A stretch of DNA of 64,000 nt from Bacteroides sp. GTDB taxonomy: Bacteria > Bacteroidota > Bacteroidia > Bacteroidales > Bacteroidaceae. The stretch covers positions 1-64,000 of the forward strand of contig JAJQDI010000005.1 in NCBI GenBank assembly GCA_021202275.1, in the 5' to 3' direction. Positions 55,106 through 64,000 of the stretch are shown here, one piece after another (the stretch's first letter is position 1; each line of letters opens with the position of its first letter). The translations under genes and the position numbers were made by a program. The notes beneath the pieces are model-generated. The model made no database searches. It was not told the origin of the DNA and worked only from the letters and a program-made list of their open reading frames with translations.

Positions 55106-58100
55106 TTATAGTTTGATGTTGATACCAAAGGAGATCGTTCTCATCGAAGGATACCTGTAGTAGGTAGTACCACCGAGGGTCTGTTCCGGATCGAGTCCCT
55201 GCTCTTTGGTAGCAGTGAACAGATTCTCTCCCTGTACGAAAAGGCTGGTGCTGTTTATTGAGGCTGCTTTTGTCCAGGAAGTCGGCAGGGTATAGGACAA
55301 AGTCACGGTTTTCAGTTTCAGGTACGAGCGATCGACCAGGAACCGGGTAGATTCGTTGGTCCATGAACTTTTGGGATTTGTTGTCAGTTTGGCAACATCT
55401 GTGTATGGATTTTCCGGTGTCCATCGGTTCAGCATATCGGTGCTCCAGGCCCTTCCCGGTGATCCTTGACTAAGCAGGAAGATTTTGTCGCTGTTGTAGA
55501 TCTTACCGCCGATCACGTAGGAGAAAAGTGCCGATAGTTCAAATCCTTTGTAAGAGAGTTCAGACTGAAAACCTCCGGTCAGTTTGGGTAGTGAACTTCC
55601 GGATTTTACTTTGTCTGAGGTAGTAACGGAAGAATAGTCTTCTGTAATGAACTTGTCTCCGTCGTCGGTGTAACGGTACCATTGCGGATTACCGTTCTCA
55701 GGATTGACTCCGGCCCATTCGATCATGTAGAAATCATAGAGGGAGCCTCCTTTTACCCACTTTTTGGATCCGCTCCACATCTCTTCGGAAGGAAGAGATA
55801 CGATCTTGTTCTTATAGGTGGTAGCGTTGACAGAGAGTTTCCATCTCCAGTCTCTGGTTACGATCGGATACCCTTCGACCAGGAATTCCCATCCGTAGTT
55901 GCGTATGGCTCCTGTATTCTGACTGGTAGAGGAGAAGCCTGTAGAAGGTACGAGGCTTTTGCTGAACAGAAGATCTTTGGAGCGACGCTCGAAATATTCG
56001 ATGGTTCCGCTCAGCCGGTTGTTGAAGAAACCGAAATCCAGCCCTATATTCAGGTTGAGGTTGGTCTCCCAGGTGAGATCCGGTGTGGCCAGTCGGGAAG
56101 CTCTCAATCCTGATTCGCCCAGGTTGTTGTAGACGGAATAGAGCGCCTGATAGGCGTAATAACTGATGTTATCGTTGCCTTGCGCACCGTAACTGGCACG
56201 CAGGCTCAGGTTGGACAGCTGTCCGGAGATGCGGGCTTCTTCCAGAAAATCTTCTTCGATGAGTCGCCAGGAGCCTCCTACGGACCAGAAAGTTCCCCAG
56301 CGTTTGTCCGGATGGAACCGGGAAGATCCGTCTGTACGTACCGAAGCAGAGAGGAAATATTTTTTCTTGTAGGAGTATTCCGCGCTTCCGAAGAAACTGA
56401 GCAGTTTGTATTGGTCGCTGTTTCCGTAGAAATCGACTAGTACGGAAGCGGCATCGGGTTCGTAGTAACCGCTCGCGATCACATTCTGGCGTTCTCCTCC
56501 GAAATTAGACGTGTTGTATTCGTAATATTCGTGTCCGGCCATTACACGCAGGTCGTGGGTGCGGTTGAAACTGGTGGAATAGTTGACGACGTTGTTGATG
56601 GTACTTCCTACGGTGCGGGCGTTGTATCTTTCTATGCTTCCTCCGGTAGAAGAGGCTTCTTCATAGGTTGCGTCTTCGTAATAATGGTTGTAACGGCTGT
56701 TGTAGTCTATATTCAGCGAAGTGCGCCAGGTGAGTCCTTTGACGGGTTCGATCTGGATATATCCCCGCAGGGAAGCTATATCTCTTTTGATCTCTTTTTT
56801 GTCTAATGGCATGGTTGCCAGAAGATTTTGGCGTTTGAATGAGTTGGGCCGATACTCTCCGAAGTCGAAGATCCGGTTGCCGTTCTCATCATATACATAG
56901 GCTCCGGTGTCCGGGTCTCTGACATATACGGGATAGAAAGAGGGGAGTGCCCGCGCGGCAAGGATCACATTGGAACTGATGGAGTCGTCCTGTTTCGGAT
57001 AATTCTGTATAGAGTGGCTACCGCTGACGTTGAGTCCTACCTGCAGCCATTTGCGTATATCACTGATTACGTTGGTACGGAGTGTGTAACGTTTGAAGCC
57101 GGATTCTATGGCCACACCCTGATCGTCGAGGTAACCGCCGGAGATGAAATAGCTGGAAGACTGGCCGCCCCCGCTGACATGTACGTTCAGGTCTGTATAG
57201 TGTGCGTTTTGGGTCAGGGCATCTTCCCAGCTATCGTTCCACAAAGGGGTGAGCCCGGCCACGAGTTTACCGTCTGTATCTACGGGTTCCGCATGTTTAC
57301 TGCCATACGGGTTGATGCCAAGGTCACTGACTAAGTTCCTGGACGCAAAACTGGCTGCTGCGGAAGCTGTATCGTTGCTGTCCAGTCGTTCGTTTCGTAT
57401 GGCTTCCCAGTAAAGTTCGAAATATTCATTGGTATTGACCTGTTTGTAGTCTTTTCTTCCCCTGCTGGAAAATCCGAATTTAGATGTGAATTCTATCTGG
57501 GGCTTCTGATTCCTTTTTCCTTGTCTGGTGGTGATCATGATTACTCCATTGGCTGCCCTGGACCCGTATAAAGTAGCCGACGCGGCGTCTTTCAGTACGG
57601 TGACCGACTCTATATCGGAAGAGGCAATGGCACTCAGGTTTCCCGCATAGGGTACTCCGTCTACTACATACAGCGGATCGCTGGAAGCATTGACGGAACC
57701 TACCCCCCGGATGCGGATGGTCGCTTCCGAACCTGGCTGTCCGGAAGAAGAGAAAGACTGCAGACCCGGAACGGTTCCCTGCAAGGCTTTGGTGACGTTA
57801 CTCACCTGGGCCTTTTCGATCGTATTGCCGGATACATAACCGGCCGATCCCGTGAAGGTTGATTTCTTTGCCGTACCGTAAGGGACGGTGATAACGAGTT
57901 CTTCAAGTTGTATAGCAGACTCCTGTAGTTCTACATGGATGGTACGGTTGTTATTCACTTTTTGTGTGAATGTGTTGTAACCGATAAAGGAGAAGATCAG
58001 TTCATCGTCGCCTTTCACTGTGATCCGGTAATTACCGTCTATATCCGTAATGGTGCCCTGAGAAGCCCGGTTCTTTACGGTGATGGTGACTCCGGCCAGC

Positions 58101-58201
58101 GGTTCTCCATCGGAGGTTACTTTTCCGGATACCGCAATATCCTGTGCATACAAAGTGAGTGTACCCAGCAAGGCACACCATAAAATATATATTCTGTTCA
58201 T
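55106..58201 (-). CDS. SusC/RagA-family TonB-dependent transporter
   Basis: This is a 1031-residue outer-membrane barrel. The signal peptide (1-19) is followed by a carboxypeptidase-regulatory-like domain (20-105), the TonB box region LEELVITVPYGTAKK, a plug with VVDGVPYAG and the SusC signature IESVTVLKDAASATLYG, and a barrel that ends in aromatic and small residues. It imports a ligand with SusD. No glycosidase or regulator accompanies the pair, so the substrate is unknown. The leader is about 340 bases if the -7 box at 58542 is used. Confidence 0.95.
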   Translation of the reverse strand: MNRIYILWCALLGTLTLYAQDIAVSGKVTSDGEPLAGVTITVKNRASQGTITDIDGNYRITVKGDDELIFSFIGYNTFTQKVNNNRTIHVELQESAIQLEELVITVPYGTAKKSTFTGSAGYVSGNTIEKAQVSNVTKALQGTVPGLQSFSSSGQPGSEATIRIRGVGSVNASSDPLYVVDGVPYAGNLSAIASSDIESVTVLKDAASATLYGSRAANGVIMITTRQGKRNQKPQIEFTSKFGFSSRGRKDYKQVNTNEYFELYWEAIRNERLDSNDTASAAASFASRNLVSDLGINPYGSKHAEPVDTDGKLVAGLTPLWNDSWEDALTQNAHYTDLNVHVSGGGQSSSYFISGGYLDDQGVAIESGFKRYTLRTNVISDIRKWLQVGLNVSGSHSIQNYPKQDDSISSNVILAARALPSFYPVYVRDPDTGAYVYDENGNRIFDFGEYRPNSFKRQNLLATMPLDKKEIKRDIASLRGYIQIEPVKGLTWRTSLNIDYNSRYNHYYEDATYEEASSTGGSIERYNARTVGSTINNVVNYSTSFNRTHDLRVMAGHEYYEYNTSNFGGERQNVIASGYYEPDAASVLVDFYGNSDQYKLLSFFGSAEYSYKKKYFLSASVRTDGSSRFHPDKRWGTFWSVGGSWRLIEEDFLEEARISGQLSNLSLRASYGAQGNDNISYYAYQALYSVYNNLGESGLRASRLATPDLTWETNLNLNIGLDFGFFNNRLSGTIEYFERRSKDLLFSKSLVPSTGFSSTSQNTGAIRNYGWEFLVEGYPIVTRDWRWKLSVNATTYKNKIVSLPSEEMWSGSKKWVKGGSLYDFYMIEWAGVNPENGNPQWYRYTDDGDKFITEDYSSVTTSDKVKSGSSLPKLTGGFQSELSYKGFELSALFSYVIGGKIYNSDKIFLLSQGSPGRAWSTDMLNRWTPENPYTDVAKLTTNPKSSWTNESTRFLVDRSYLKLKTVTLSYTLPTSWTKAASINSTSLFVQGENLFTATKEQGLDPEQTLGGTTYYRYPSMRTISFGINIKL

Positions 58202-58541
58202 AAACTTAGTAGGTGTGTAGAGAATGTATCGTAATTGATTTTTTCCTTCCGTCCGTCGGGAAGGGAGAATATAGCTCTCTGTTGTATTCTCGGGGGAAAG
58301 TCTGAGTCAGTAACGCAGCTGTCGCGAAGGCGAAACACTTCAAACTTGTCACTCAAGATTTATAGCTTATTAAAAGCAACACATTCGTTGCATACAGGAA
58401 GGGGTATAGGAAGAATGAATAGTTAAGTGCATGTTTGAGTCGTGTTCCCTGAATCGTCTTTTTTCTTTGGATCTGAAATAATCTTTTTCCATACAACGTG
58501 TTTTTAAATAAAGTTCTATGTTTTTAAATAAAATTGTACTG

Positions 58542-58549
58542 CAAAGATA
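58542..58549 (-). promoter_or_regulatory. Putative -7 box for the SusCD operon
   Basis: The minus strand reads TATCTTTG. The leader to the susC start would be about 340 bases. I see no known riboswitch in it. A -33 box is not clear, so another promoter could be used. Confidence 0.35.
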
Positions 58550-58829
58550 GGGGAGTACGGAAATATGAAGAATACCTTATTTGTGGTATTTATGTAACAT
58601 ATAGATAGTAGGGAAAACAGGCAGAGCTAAAAATTTTTTTTGGTGGAGTTATATATACTCTAAGGATTCTATGGAGCTGAGCAGATAGAGAGAACCATAC
58701 AAAGGGATGTATGTGACTATCTTTTTATTGGATAGGTCTTCCTGTTTGTATTCCAGTCTCTCCGCAAATCAGCTATACCCATCTGATGTATTGCTTTCTT
58801 ATCGGGAATGAGGACGGATGGCAGATGTG

Positions 58830-59054
58830 TATAAACTCCTGGTATTCGTATACCTCTACTTATTTCCGGCAACGTATCGCCGGTTTGTATAACAGTATAA
58901 AGCGGGAGTTAAGATCCACTCTCAAAAATTGGATTCCCGGTTGATCTACCAGAACCGGGAAGATCAGGGAAAGAGATATTATCAGCAAAACAGACTTTAT
59001 CTGGAGCGGGGTATGACGTATCGTAATTATACATTCCGTACAGAATACAGGTAA
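58830..59054 (+). pseudogene. Decayed coding trace, plus strand
   Basis: From 58893 a frame of 53 codons without a start reads QYKAGVKIHSQKLDSRLIYQ and goes on with NREDQGKRYYQQNRLYLERG, ending at the stop at 59052. Upstream in another frame TSTYFRQRIAGLYNSI is also protein-like. The alternation of polar and aromatic residues resembles strands of an outer-membrane barrel. It is probably the 3' end of a gene that has been deleted and shifted. The remainder of 58202-58830 shows no gene. Confidence 0.35.
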
Positions 59055-59088
59055 TCTTTCAGACACAATGGTTCTGAATTATTTCTTC

Positions 59089-59119
59089 TTTACCGACTGC
59101 CGATCCGGCAGTCGGTAAA
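59089..59119. repeat. Perfect palindrome, 14-bp arms
   Basis: TTTACCGACTGCCG and its complement enclose ATC. Neither strand has a T tract after it, so a terminator is doubtful. It lies between the two coding traces. Confidence 0.55.
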
Positions 59120-59259
59120 ACTGATAAAGAAAACGTTTCCATTTGAACCGGTTCTTAGAGCCGGGAGATTTCCGTCTTAATCTGAAGTGTGTTTGTCCGG
59201 AACACGAGCCCGTGGAAGAGTGTTCTTCTTCATCGTGGCGGATCCCCGGACAGCTCATG

Positions 59260-59380
59260 CTATTGTAGATGATATATATTGACCCTGTATTTGTAGTTAC
59301 GGATAAACTGTAGCGGTTGAATGGGAGCATCAGGGTCCATAATACGAAGCGCATAATAAAGTGACGCTGGAGTTTCCATT
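59260..59380 (-). pseudogene. Decayed coding trace, minus strand
   Basis: An open stretch without a start reads TPASLYYALRIMDPDAPIQP and then LQFIRNYKYRVNIYHLQ before a stop at 59260. The text RNYKYRVNI looks like the end of fimbrillin-fold proteins (RNxxYxVxV), and the frame before it (NGNSSVTLL) is also protein-like. It is only a hint and may be chance. Confidence 0.25.
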
Positions 59381-59410
59381 ATAGTACCCTGGTAGTTATC
59401 TCCGCAGGCC

Positions 59411-61027
59411 CTATTTCAATAACTCCTCATACTCCGGCGACCGGATGATTTCCAACGCGCGGATCACGCTTTGGTTTGTCGTATTTATTACCCGGAAATA
59501 TTCAGTGATGTCCCACAGGTCGCGTGCGATCAGGGCTTTCAGTTGGGTCTTGATCAGGGGTAGCGAGGTCTGGTATTGTTCTTCATTGAACTCTATGCCT
59601 TCTTCATCAGCCAGTTCCCTCATGCGTGCCAGAAGTTGTTCGTCGACCTCGAACTTCTCATCAAATGTATCGAACTTCTTGTAGGTGGAAAGAAGCTGAT
59701 TGCGGTTGCGATCAATATACTGCGTGGTTATTTTCAGGATTACCCCTTTCGCTACTAAGTTGCGGTGGTAATTGGTATAGAGGGTAGTATCTATCGGAAC
59801 GAATACATCGGGCATGATGCCTCCTCCTCCATAGACCACGCGTCCCGATTTCAGGGTATAGGTGATCAGGGAATCTACGAACTGTATACTATCTGCATGG
59901 ATCAGTTCTCCGCGGTTGTATCTGTTGAGTAGTTCCCGCCGGTAGCGGAGCGAATTGCTTTCTTCGTTCTGTACACTGTCGGTAACCAGCGCGCTGCTTT
60001 CGTACGGCTTCTGTATGCTTCTTCCCGAGGGAGTATAGTATCTGGCAATGGTGAGCCGGATCATGGAGCCGTCCGGCAGATCAATGGGACGTTGTACCAA
60101 TCCTTTTCCGAAGGAGCGGCGACCCACGATCACACCCCGGTCCCAATCCTGTATGGCACCTGCCACGATCTCGCTGGCGGAGGCCGAATATTCATCTACC
60201 AATACGATCACCCGGCCATCTTTGAATTTTCCATCTCCTTTGGCTAAGAAATCACTTCGTTTCGAAGCTCTTCCTTCCGTATATACGATCAGTTCTTTTT
60301 GTTGCAGGAATTCATTGACCATATCAATGGCAGCGTTGAGATATCCGCCTCCGTTACCTTGCAGGTCTATGATCAGGTCTTTCATCCCTTTCTTCTGCAG
60401 GTCTTTCATGGCGGTGGAGAACTCTTCCGCCGTGGTAGCGCCGAAGCGATTGACACGGATGTATCCGATCCGGGGGTCTATCATATAAGACGCGTCTAAA
60501 CTGAAGATGGGTATTTTGTCCCGCTTCACGGTGAACCGCAGCGGCTCACTCACGCCACGCCTTACGATAGTCAGCTCTACCTTGGTGCCTTTGGGGCCGC
60601 GCAACCTGCTCATGATCTCTTCCTGGCTCATCTTTACGCCGGCAATGGTAGTATCGTTGACTGCGATGATGCGGTCGCCCGCCAGTATCCCTACTTTCTC
60701 CGAAGGTCCGTTGCTCACGGGTTGCACGATAAAAAGAGTATCTTCTACCATCTGGAATTGTACGCCGATGCCTTCGAAATTGCCTTGCAGGGGTTCGTTC
60801 ATTTTCTTTACCTCTTCCGCGTCGGAATAAGTAGAGTGCGGATCCAGTTTTTCCAGCATTTCAATGATGGCAGCTTCTACCAGCTTGTCTTCATCCACTT
60901 CATCTACATAGAGATTGGTGATGGCGAATTCCGCCATCTGCAATTTCCGGGCCGCGGGGCCGTTGACTGTCTGTGCCTGCAACGTAACGGTTGCGAGGGC
61001 AAACAGGATATAGAGTATTTTTTTCAT
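59411..61027 (-). CDS. S41 carboxy-terminal processing protease (CtpA-like)
   Basis: This 538-residue exported protease has a signal peptide (1-19), an N-terminal helical part, a PDZ domain (about 85-165: FEGIGVQFQ..ILAGDRIIAVNDT) and the S41 catalytic core with the serine in EYSASASEIVAGA and the lysine in FGKGLVQ. It cleaves C-termini of periplasmic or outer-membrane proteins. A C-terminal region of about 170 residues follows. It is the last gene of the parE, coaD, S41 run, 11 bases after coaD. Confidence 0.93.
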   Translation of the reverse strand: MKKILYILFALATVTLQAQTVNGPAARKLQMAEFAITNLYVDEVDEDKLVEAAIIEMLEKLDPHSTYSDAEEVKKMNEPLQGNFEGIGVQFQMVEDTLFIVQPVSNGPSEKVGILAGDRIIAVNDTTIAGVKMSQEEIMSRLRGPKGTKVELTIVRRGVSEPLRFTVKRDKIPIFSLDASYMIDPRIGYIRVNRFGATTAEEFSTAMKDLQKKGMKDLIIDLQGNGGGYLNAAIDMVNEFLQQKELIVYTEGRASKRSDFLAKGDGKFKDGRVIVLVDEYSASASEIVAGAIQDWDRGVIVGRRSFGKGLVQRPIDLPDGSMIRLTIARYYTPSGRSIQKPYESSALVTDSVQNEESNSLRYRRELLNRYNRGELIHADSIQFVDSLITYTLKSGRVVYGGGGIMPDVFVPIDTTLYTNYHRNLVAKGVILKITTQYIDRNRNQLLSTYKKFDTFDEKFEVDEQLLARMRELADEEGIEFNEEQYQTSLPLIKTQLKALIARDLWDITEYFRVINTTNQSVIRALEIIRSPEYEELLK

Positions 61028-61038
61028 TTCTTATCTTT

Positions 61039-61491
61039 TTATAACTCCATTCCTTCCGGCAGGAAAGCAGTAATGTCCTTATCGTAATGGAGCAATTCGC
61101 GGACAATGGTTGAACTGATGCTGGTGAGTTCGGGCTCGGTAAACAGCAGGATCGTTTCTACCCCTGCCAGCTTCCGGTTGATATCCGCGATGGTCTCTTC
61201 GTATTCGAAGTCCTTTACGGTGCGTATGCCGCGTATGATGAAGCCGGCCCTCACTTTCCGGGCCAGATCAATGGTGAGCGAATTGTAGGACACTACCCGT
61301 ATGCGGGGTTCGTTCCGGTAGAAGGTAGCGATCATCTGCTCTCTTCGGTTCAAGGGAAAATAGGTGTTCTTGTTCTCATTCACCCCTATCCCGATCACAA
61401 TTTCGTCCATAAAAGTCAGTGCCCGCCGTACCACAGATTCATGTCCGATGGTAAAGGGGTCGAAGGTTCCCGGAAAAATGGCTCTCTTCAT
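61039..61491 (-). CDS. coaD: Phosphopantetheine adenylyltransferase
   Basis: The enzyme joins ATP and 4'-phosphopantetheine to make dephospho-CoA. The 150 residues have the nucleotidyltransferase motif [10 protein letters not shown] (T/H-x-G-H type) and the second site ISSTIVREL. It begins one base after the parE stop, so the two genes are translated together. The short C-terminal extension is normal for Bacteroidetes. Confidence 0.96.
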   Translation of the reverse strand: MKRAIFPGTFDPFTIGHESVVRRALTFMDEIVIGIGVNENKNTYFPLNRREQMIATFYRNEPRIRVVSYNSLTIDLARKVRAGFIIRGIRTVKDFEYEETIADINRKLAGVETILLFTEPELTSISSTIVRELLHYDKDITAFLPEGMEL

Positions 61492-61492
61492 G

Positions 61493-63358
61493 CTATGCGA
61501 TATCTTCTTCTATAACCAGATTATCAATAATAAAGTTCTGGCGCTCCATTGTGTTCTTGCCCATATAGAACTCTAAAAGTTCCTTTACCAGATCGTTTTT
61601 CCGGAGAGACACCTGCTCCAGCCGCATGTCTTTGCCAATGAAGTGTTTGAACTCATCGGGAGAGATCTCTCCCAGTCCCTTGAACCGGGTGATCTCGAGA
61701 TTGGGTGCCAGTTCCTGAAGGGCGTTGATACGCTCTTCTTCCGTATAGCAGTAAATTGTTTTTTTCTTGTTACGTACCCGGAAAAGCGGGGTCTGCAGGA
61801 TGTATACGTGTCCTTTTTTGATCAGATCGGGGAAGAACTGAAGAAAGAAAGTGATCATCAGCAGGCGGATGTGCATACCGTCTACATCGGCATCGGTGGC
61901 CACGATGATCTTGTTGTATCTCAGTCCTTCGATGCCATCTTCGATATTCAGCGCGGCCTGCAGCAGGTTGAACTCTTCATTCTCATACACTACCTTCTTG
62001 GTCAGTCCGTAGGTGTTGAGGGGTTTTCCGCGCAGACTGAATACAGCCTGTGTATTCACATCCCGGCTTTTGGTGATGGAACCACTGGCCGAGTCTCCCT
62101 CCGTAATGAAAATGCAGGAGTCTTCCTGGTTCTTTCCTTTGGTATCGTTGAGGTGCACCCGGCAGTCGCGCAGCTTCCGGTTGTGCAGGTTGGCTTTTTT
62201 GGCACGCTCCCGGGCCAGCTTGGCTACTCCCGCTATGGCCTTCCGCTCTTTCTCCGACTCCTGGATCTTTTGCAGCATGATGTCTGCTACCTCCGCGTTC
62301 TTGTGCAGGAAGTTGTCTACCTCCTGTTTGATGAAGTCACCTACATATTTGTTTACCGTCACCCCGCCCGGTGCCATGTTGGTAGACCCCAGTTTGATCT
62401 TGGTCTGACTCTCGAACATAGGTTCCTCTACGTTGATGGCAATGGCGGCTACCAATCCGTTGCGAATGTCGGTATAGTCCTGATTCTTGTTGTAGAACTC
62501 TTTGATGGTACGCGCGATGTGCTCTTTGAAAGCACTCTGGTGGGTACCTCCCTGGGTGGTATGTTGTCCGTTGACAAACGAGTAATACTCTTCTCCGTAC
62601 TGTCCGGTATGCGTAAAAGCGATCTCGATGTCTTCCCCTTTCAGGTGTATGATGGGGTAGAGCCCGGTAGCTGTCATATTGTCGTTGAGCAGGTCTACCA
62701 GTCCGTTGCGGGAGAGGATACGTTGTCCGTTGTAGATGATGGCCAGTCCGGTATTGAGGTAGGTATAGTTGCGCAACATCGTTTCTACAAATTCGGAACG
62801 GAAACTATAGTTCTCGAACAGGGTATTGTCCGGTTCGAAGAAGATATACGTTCCGTTTTCTTCATCTGTCTTTACAGTCTTGTCGCTCAGCAGATTTCCC
62901 TTTTCAAATACCGCCATACGTACTTTCCCGTCGCGGTAGCTGCGTACCTCGAACCGGGAGCTCAGGGCATTCACCGCCTTGATACCTACACCGTTGAGAC
63001 CTACGCTTTTCTTGAAGGCTTTGCTGTCGTATTTTCCGCCTGTATTGAGCACGCTCACCGCCTCGATCATTTTTCCCTGCGGTATGCCTCGTCCGTAGTC
63101 ACGTACACTCACCCGAAGGTTCTCTTCGATGCGTATCTCGATCTTTTTTCCGGCCTGCATCTTGAATTCATCGATGCTGTTGTCCAATACCTCTTTGAGC
63201 AGTACGTAGATACCATCTTCCATGTGCGCTCCGTCGCCCAGTTTCCCGATATACATACCGGGGCGGGTGCGTACGTGTTCCATGTCGCTCAGGTGGCGGA
63301 TGTTGTCGTCGGTATACTTAACGGGTTCCGACGTATGTAATTCTTTGTTCTCTTCCAT
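61493..63358 (-). CDS. parE: DNA topoisomerase IV subunit B
   Basis: This ATPase subunit of a type II topoisomerase has 621 residues from the ATG at 63358 (a TTG occurs at 63382). The motifs are the GHKL site [30 protein letters not shown], the [14 protein letters not shown] and DADVDG. The length and neighbours favour ParE over GyrB. ParC is not in the window. It decatenates chromosomes. The gene begins just after the stop of the GNAT-like gene. Confidence 0.93.
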   Translation of the reverse strand: MEENKELHTSEPVKYTDDNIRHLSDMEHVRTRPGMYIGKLGDGAHMEDGIYVLLKEVLDNSIDEFKMQAGKKIEIRIEENLRVSVRDYGRGIPQGKMIEAVSVLNTGGKYDSKAFKKSVGLNGVGIKAVNALSSRFEVRSYRDGKVRMAVFEKGNLLSDKTVKTDEENGTYIFFEPDNTLFENYSFRSEFVETMLRNYTYLNTGLAIIYNGQRILSRNGLVDLLNDNMTATGLYPIIHLKGEDIEIAFTHTGQYGEEYYSFVNGQHTTQGGTHQSAFKEHIARTIKEFYNKNQDYTDIRNGLVAAIAINVEEPMFESQTKIKLGSTNMAPGGVTVNKYVGDFIKQEVDNFLHKNAEVADIMLQKIQESEKERKAIAGVAKLARERAKKANLHNRKLRDCRVHLNDTKGKNQEDSCIFITEGDSASGSITKSRDVNTQAVFSLRGKPLNTYGLTKKVVYENEEFNLLQAALNIEDGIEGLRYNKIIVATDADVDGMHIRLLMITFFLQFFPDLIKKGHVYILQTPLFRVRNKKKTIYCYTEEERINALQELAPNLEITRFKGLGEISPDEFKHFIGKDMRLEQVSLRKNDLVKELLEFYMGKNTMERQNFIIDNLVIEEDIA

Positions 63359-63362
63359 GTTT

Positions 63363-64000
63363 TCAATCAATCTTTTTAACAAACGCGCGTCTGCGCTTAT
63401 GCTGTTCGGTCTTGAAGTATTCCCATTGTGCCTGTACTTTTCCGTTCATCTCCAGTTCCGGGTTGCTCTCAGCATATACGAATCCCAGTTTTTTATAGAT
63501 AGGGATCAGGTCGGAAAACAGCAGGGCGTTCACTCCCTTGTTCTGATATTCGGGCTTTACGGCTACCAACAGCAGGTCCAGCACCTGAGAGCGCCTTTTC
63601 ATGAACAGGGCCTTGAGCAGATAAAACCATCCGAAGGGCAGCAGCCTGCCTTTGGCTTTCTGCAACGCTACAGACAGCGAAGGCATGGATACACCTACGC
63701 CTACCAACTTATCTTCCTGATCGGTAATGAGCGTTACCATCCGGAGGTCCACGATCGGCAGATACATTTTCACATATTGATCGATCTGTCGCTGAGAAAG
63801 TGGCGAATATCCGTACAAGGGCTTATATGCTTCATTCATCAGTTCGAAGATAGCCTGTCCGTAGTCCTGAGCGATCTTCTTTGCCGACGAGTATTTTTTT
63901 ATTTTCAGGTTGTATTTTTTTTGTACCAGTTGGGAGATCCGTTTGTGTTTTTCCGGAATATCGTCCGGAATATAGATCTTGAATTCTACCCAGTCCGCGT
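63363..64000 (-). CDS. GNAT-like N-acetyltransferase, 5' end outside window
   Basis: The frame is open to the end of the window. It encodes at least 212 residues, with [11 protein letters not shown] and [21 protein letters not shown] before the first ATG at 63839. A short ORF beginning at that ATG would miss this part. The middle [17 protein letters not shown] is the acetyl-CoA-binding loop of GNAT enzymes. The substrate is unknown. The stop lies five bases before the parE ATG, so it is probably the upstream gene of that operon. Confidence 0.7.
   Translation of the reverse strand, partial: ADWVEFKIYIPDDIPEKHKRISQLVQKKYNLKIKKYSSAKKIAQDYGQAIFELMNEAYKPLYGYSPLSQRQIDQYVKMYLPIVDLRMVTLITDQEDKLVGVGVSMPSLSVALQKAKGRLLPFGWFYLLKALFMKRRSQVLDLLLVAVKPEYQNKGVNALLFSDLIPIYKKLGFVYAESNPELEMNGKVQAQWEYFKTEQHKRRRAFVKKID

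Noticed and set aside
52323-58201. Complete polysaccharide utilisation locus
   Set aside because: Only SusC, SusD and a thioredoxin are present, with no carbohydrate-active enzyme or sensor next to them.
58202-58540. Cobalamin or TPP riboswitch in the susC leader
   Set aside because: I looked for the conserved boxes of both classes and found none, and no other clear known structure.
61643-63340. Long open frame of 565 codons on the plus strand opposite parE
   Set aside because: It is the antisense frame of a clear ParE gene, and the codon pattern of the true gene keeps it open. It has no known domains and no start signal.

Overview
This is a chromosomal stretch of a Bacteroidales bacterium. 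It resembles Parabacteroides or another Tannerellaceae member, although the genus cannot be fixed from the sequence alone. The evidence is a SusC/SusD pair, fimbrillin-fold lipoproteins, a B-type frdCAB fumarate reductase operon, a stand-alone MnmD, and promoters with the Bacteroidetes -7 box TAnnTTTG upstream of many genes. Most genes are ordinary housekeeping genes. The accessory content is pectin use, one SusCD locus and several families of intergenic repeats.

Layout. 1-675: tRNA-Gln, its terminator and a composite palindromic repeat. 676-3779: kduI, kduD and a DUF4861-like lipoprotein for unsaturated uronate catabolism. 3800-8708 (minus): queG, a polysaccharide deacetylase and a DUF2723 membrane protein. 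9138-14272 (minus): a tight purD, membrane protein, yqaA-like, mnmD, znuA, znuC run with no permease gene. 14683-19174 (minus): cysE, an RlmL-type methyltransferase and a DPP-IV-like peptidase. 19722-26349 (minus): three consecutive lipoproteins, each a fimbrillin-like N-terminal module joined to a beta-helix domain (pectate lyase, a DUF5123-like helix, pectinesterase). 26697-28990: a secreted alpha/beta hydrolase, a five-unit palindrome array and cysK. 29435-37832 (minus): a giant alpha-2-macroglobulin with an inserted SusC-like segment, a PNPOx-family flavoprotein and RNase R. 38011-44596: a sugar/lipid SDR with a PAP2 membrane protein, Dus, a U32 protease-family protein, a thioesterase and DprA. 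45314-48749 (minus): frdCAB. 49325-52051: SDR, AraC regulator, secreted PAP2 phosphatase. 52323-58201 (minus): susC, susD and a TlpA-like thioredoxin. 59411-64000 (minus): parE, coaD, an S41 protease and the end of a GNAT-like gene.

How the parts fit. The pectinesterase and pectate lyase would de-esterify and cut homogalacturonan at the cell surface. Unsaturated uronates released later would be processed by KduI and KduD, 17 kb away. The joining of fimbrillin-type modules to all three pectin-type beta-helix proteins is the most unusual feature here. It suggests pilus-like or surface-displayed pectin-active proteins. The pectate lyase is interrupted by a one-base shift in an A8 run, and the DPP-IV-like gene has a similar one-base disruption in an A6 run at its signal peptide. 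Both could be phase variation, slippage or assembly error.

Non-coding structure. Four kinds of repeat stand out: MITE-like elements of about 300 bp with terminal inverted repeats related to GATTTACGATTGAAAA (three copies plus a minimal hairpin), an element of about 80 bp in three copies, a GACGCACGGCGTGCGTC palindrome family, and five 18-bp palindromes at an exact 23-bp period upstream of cysK.
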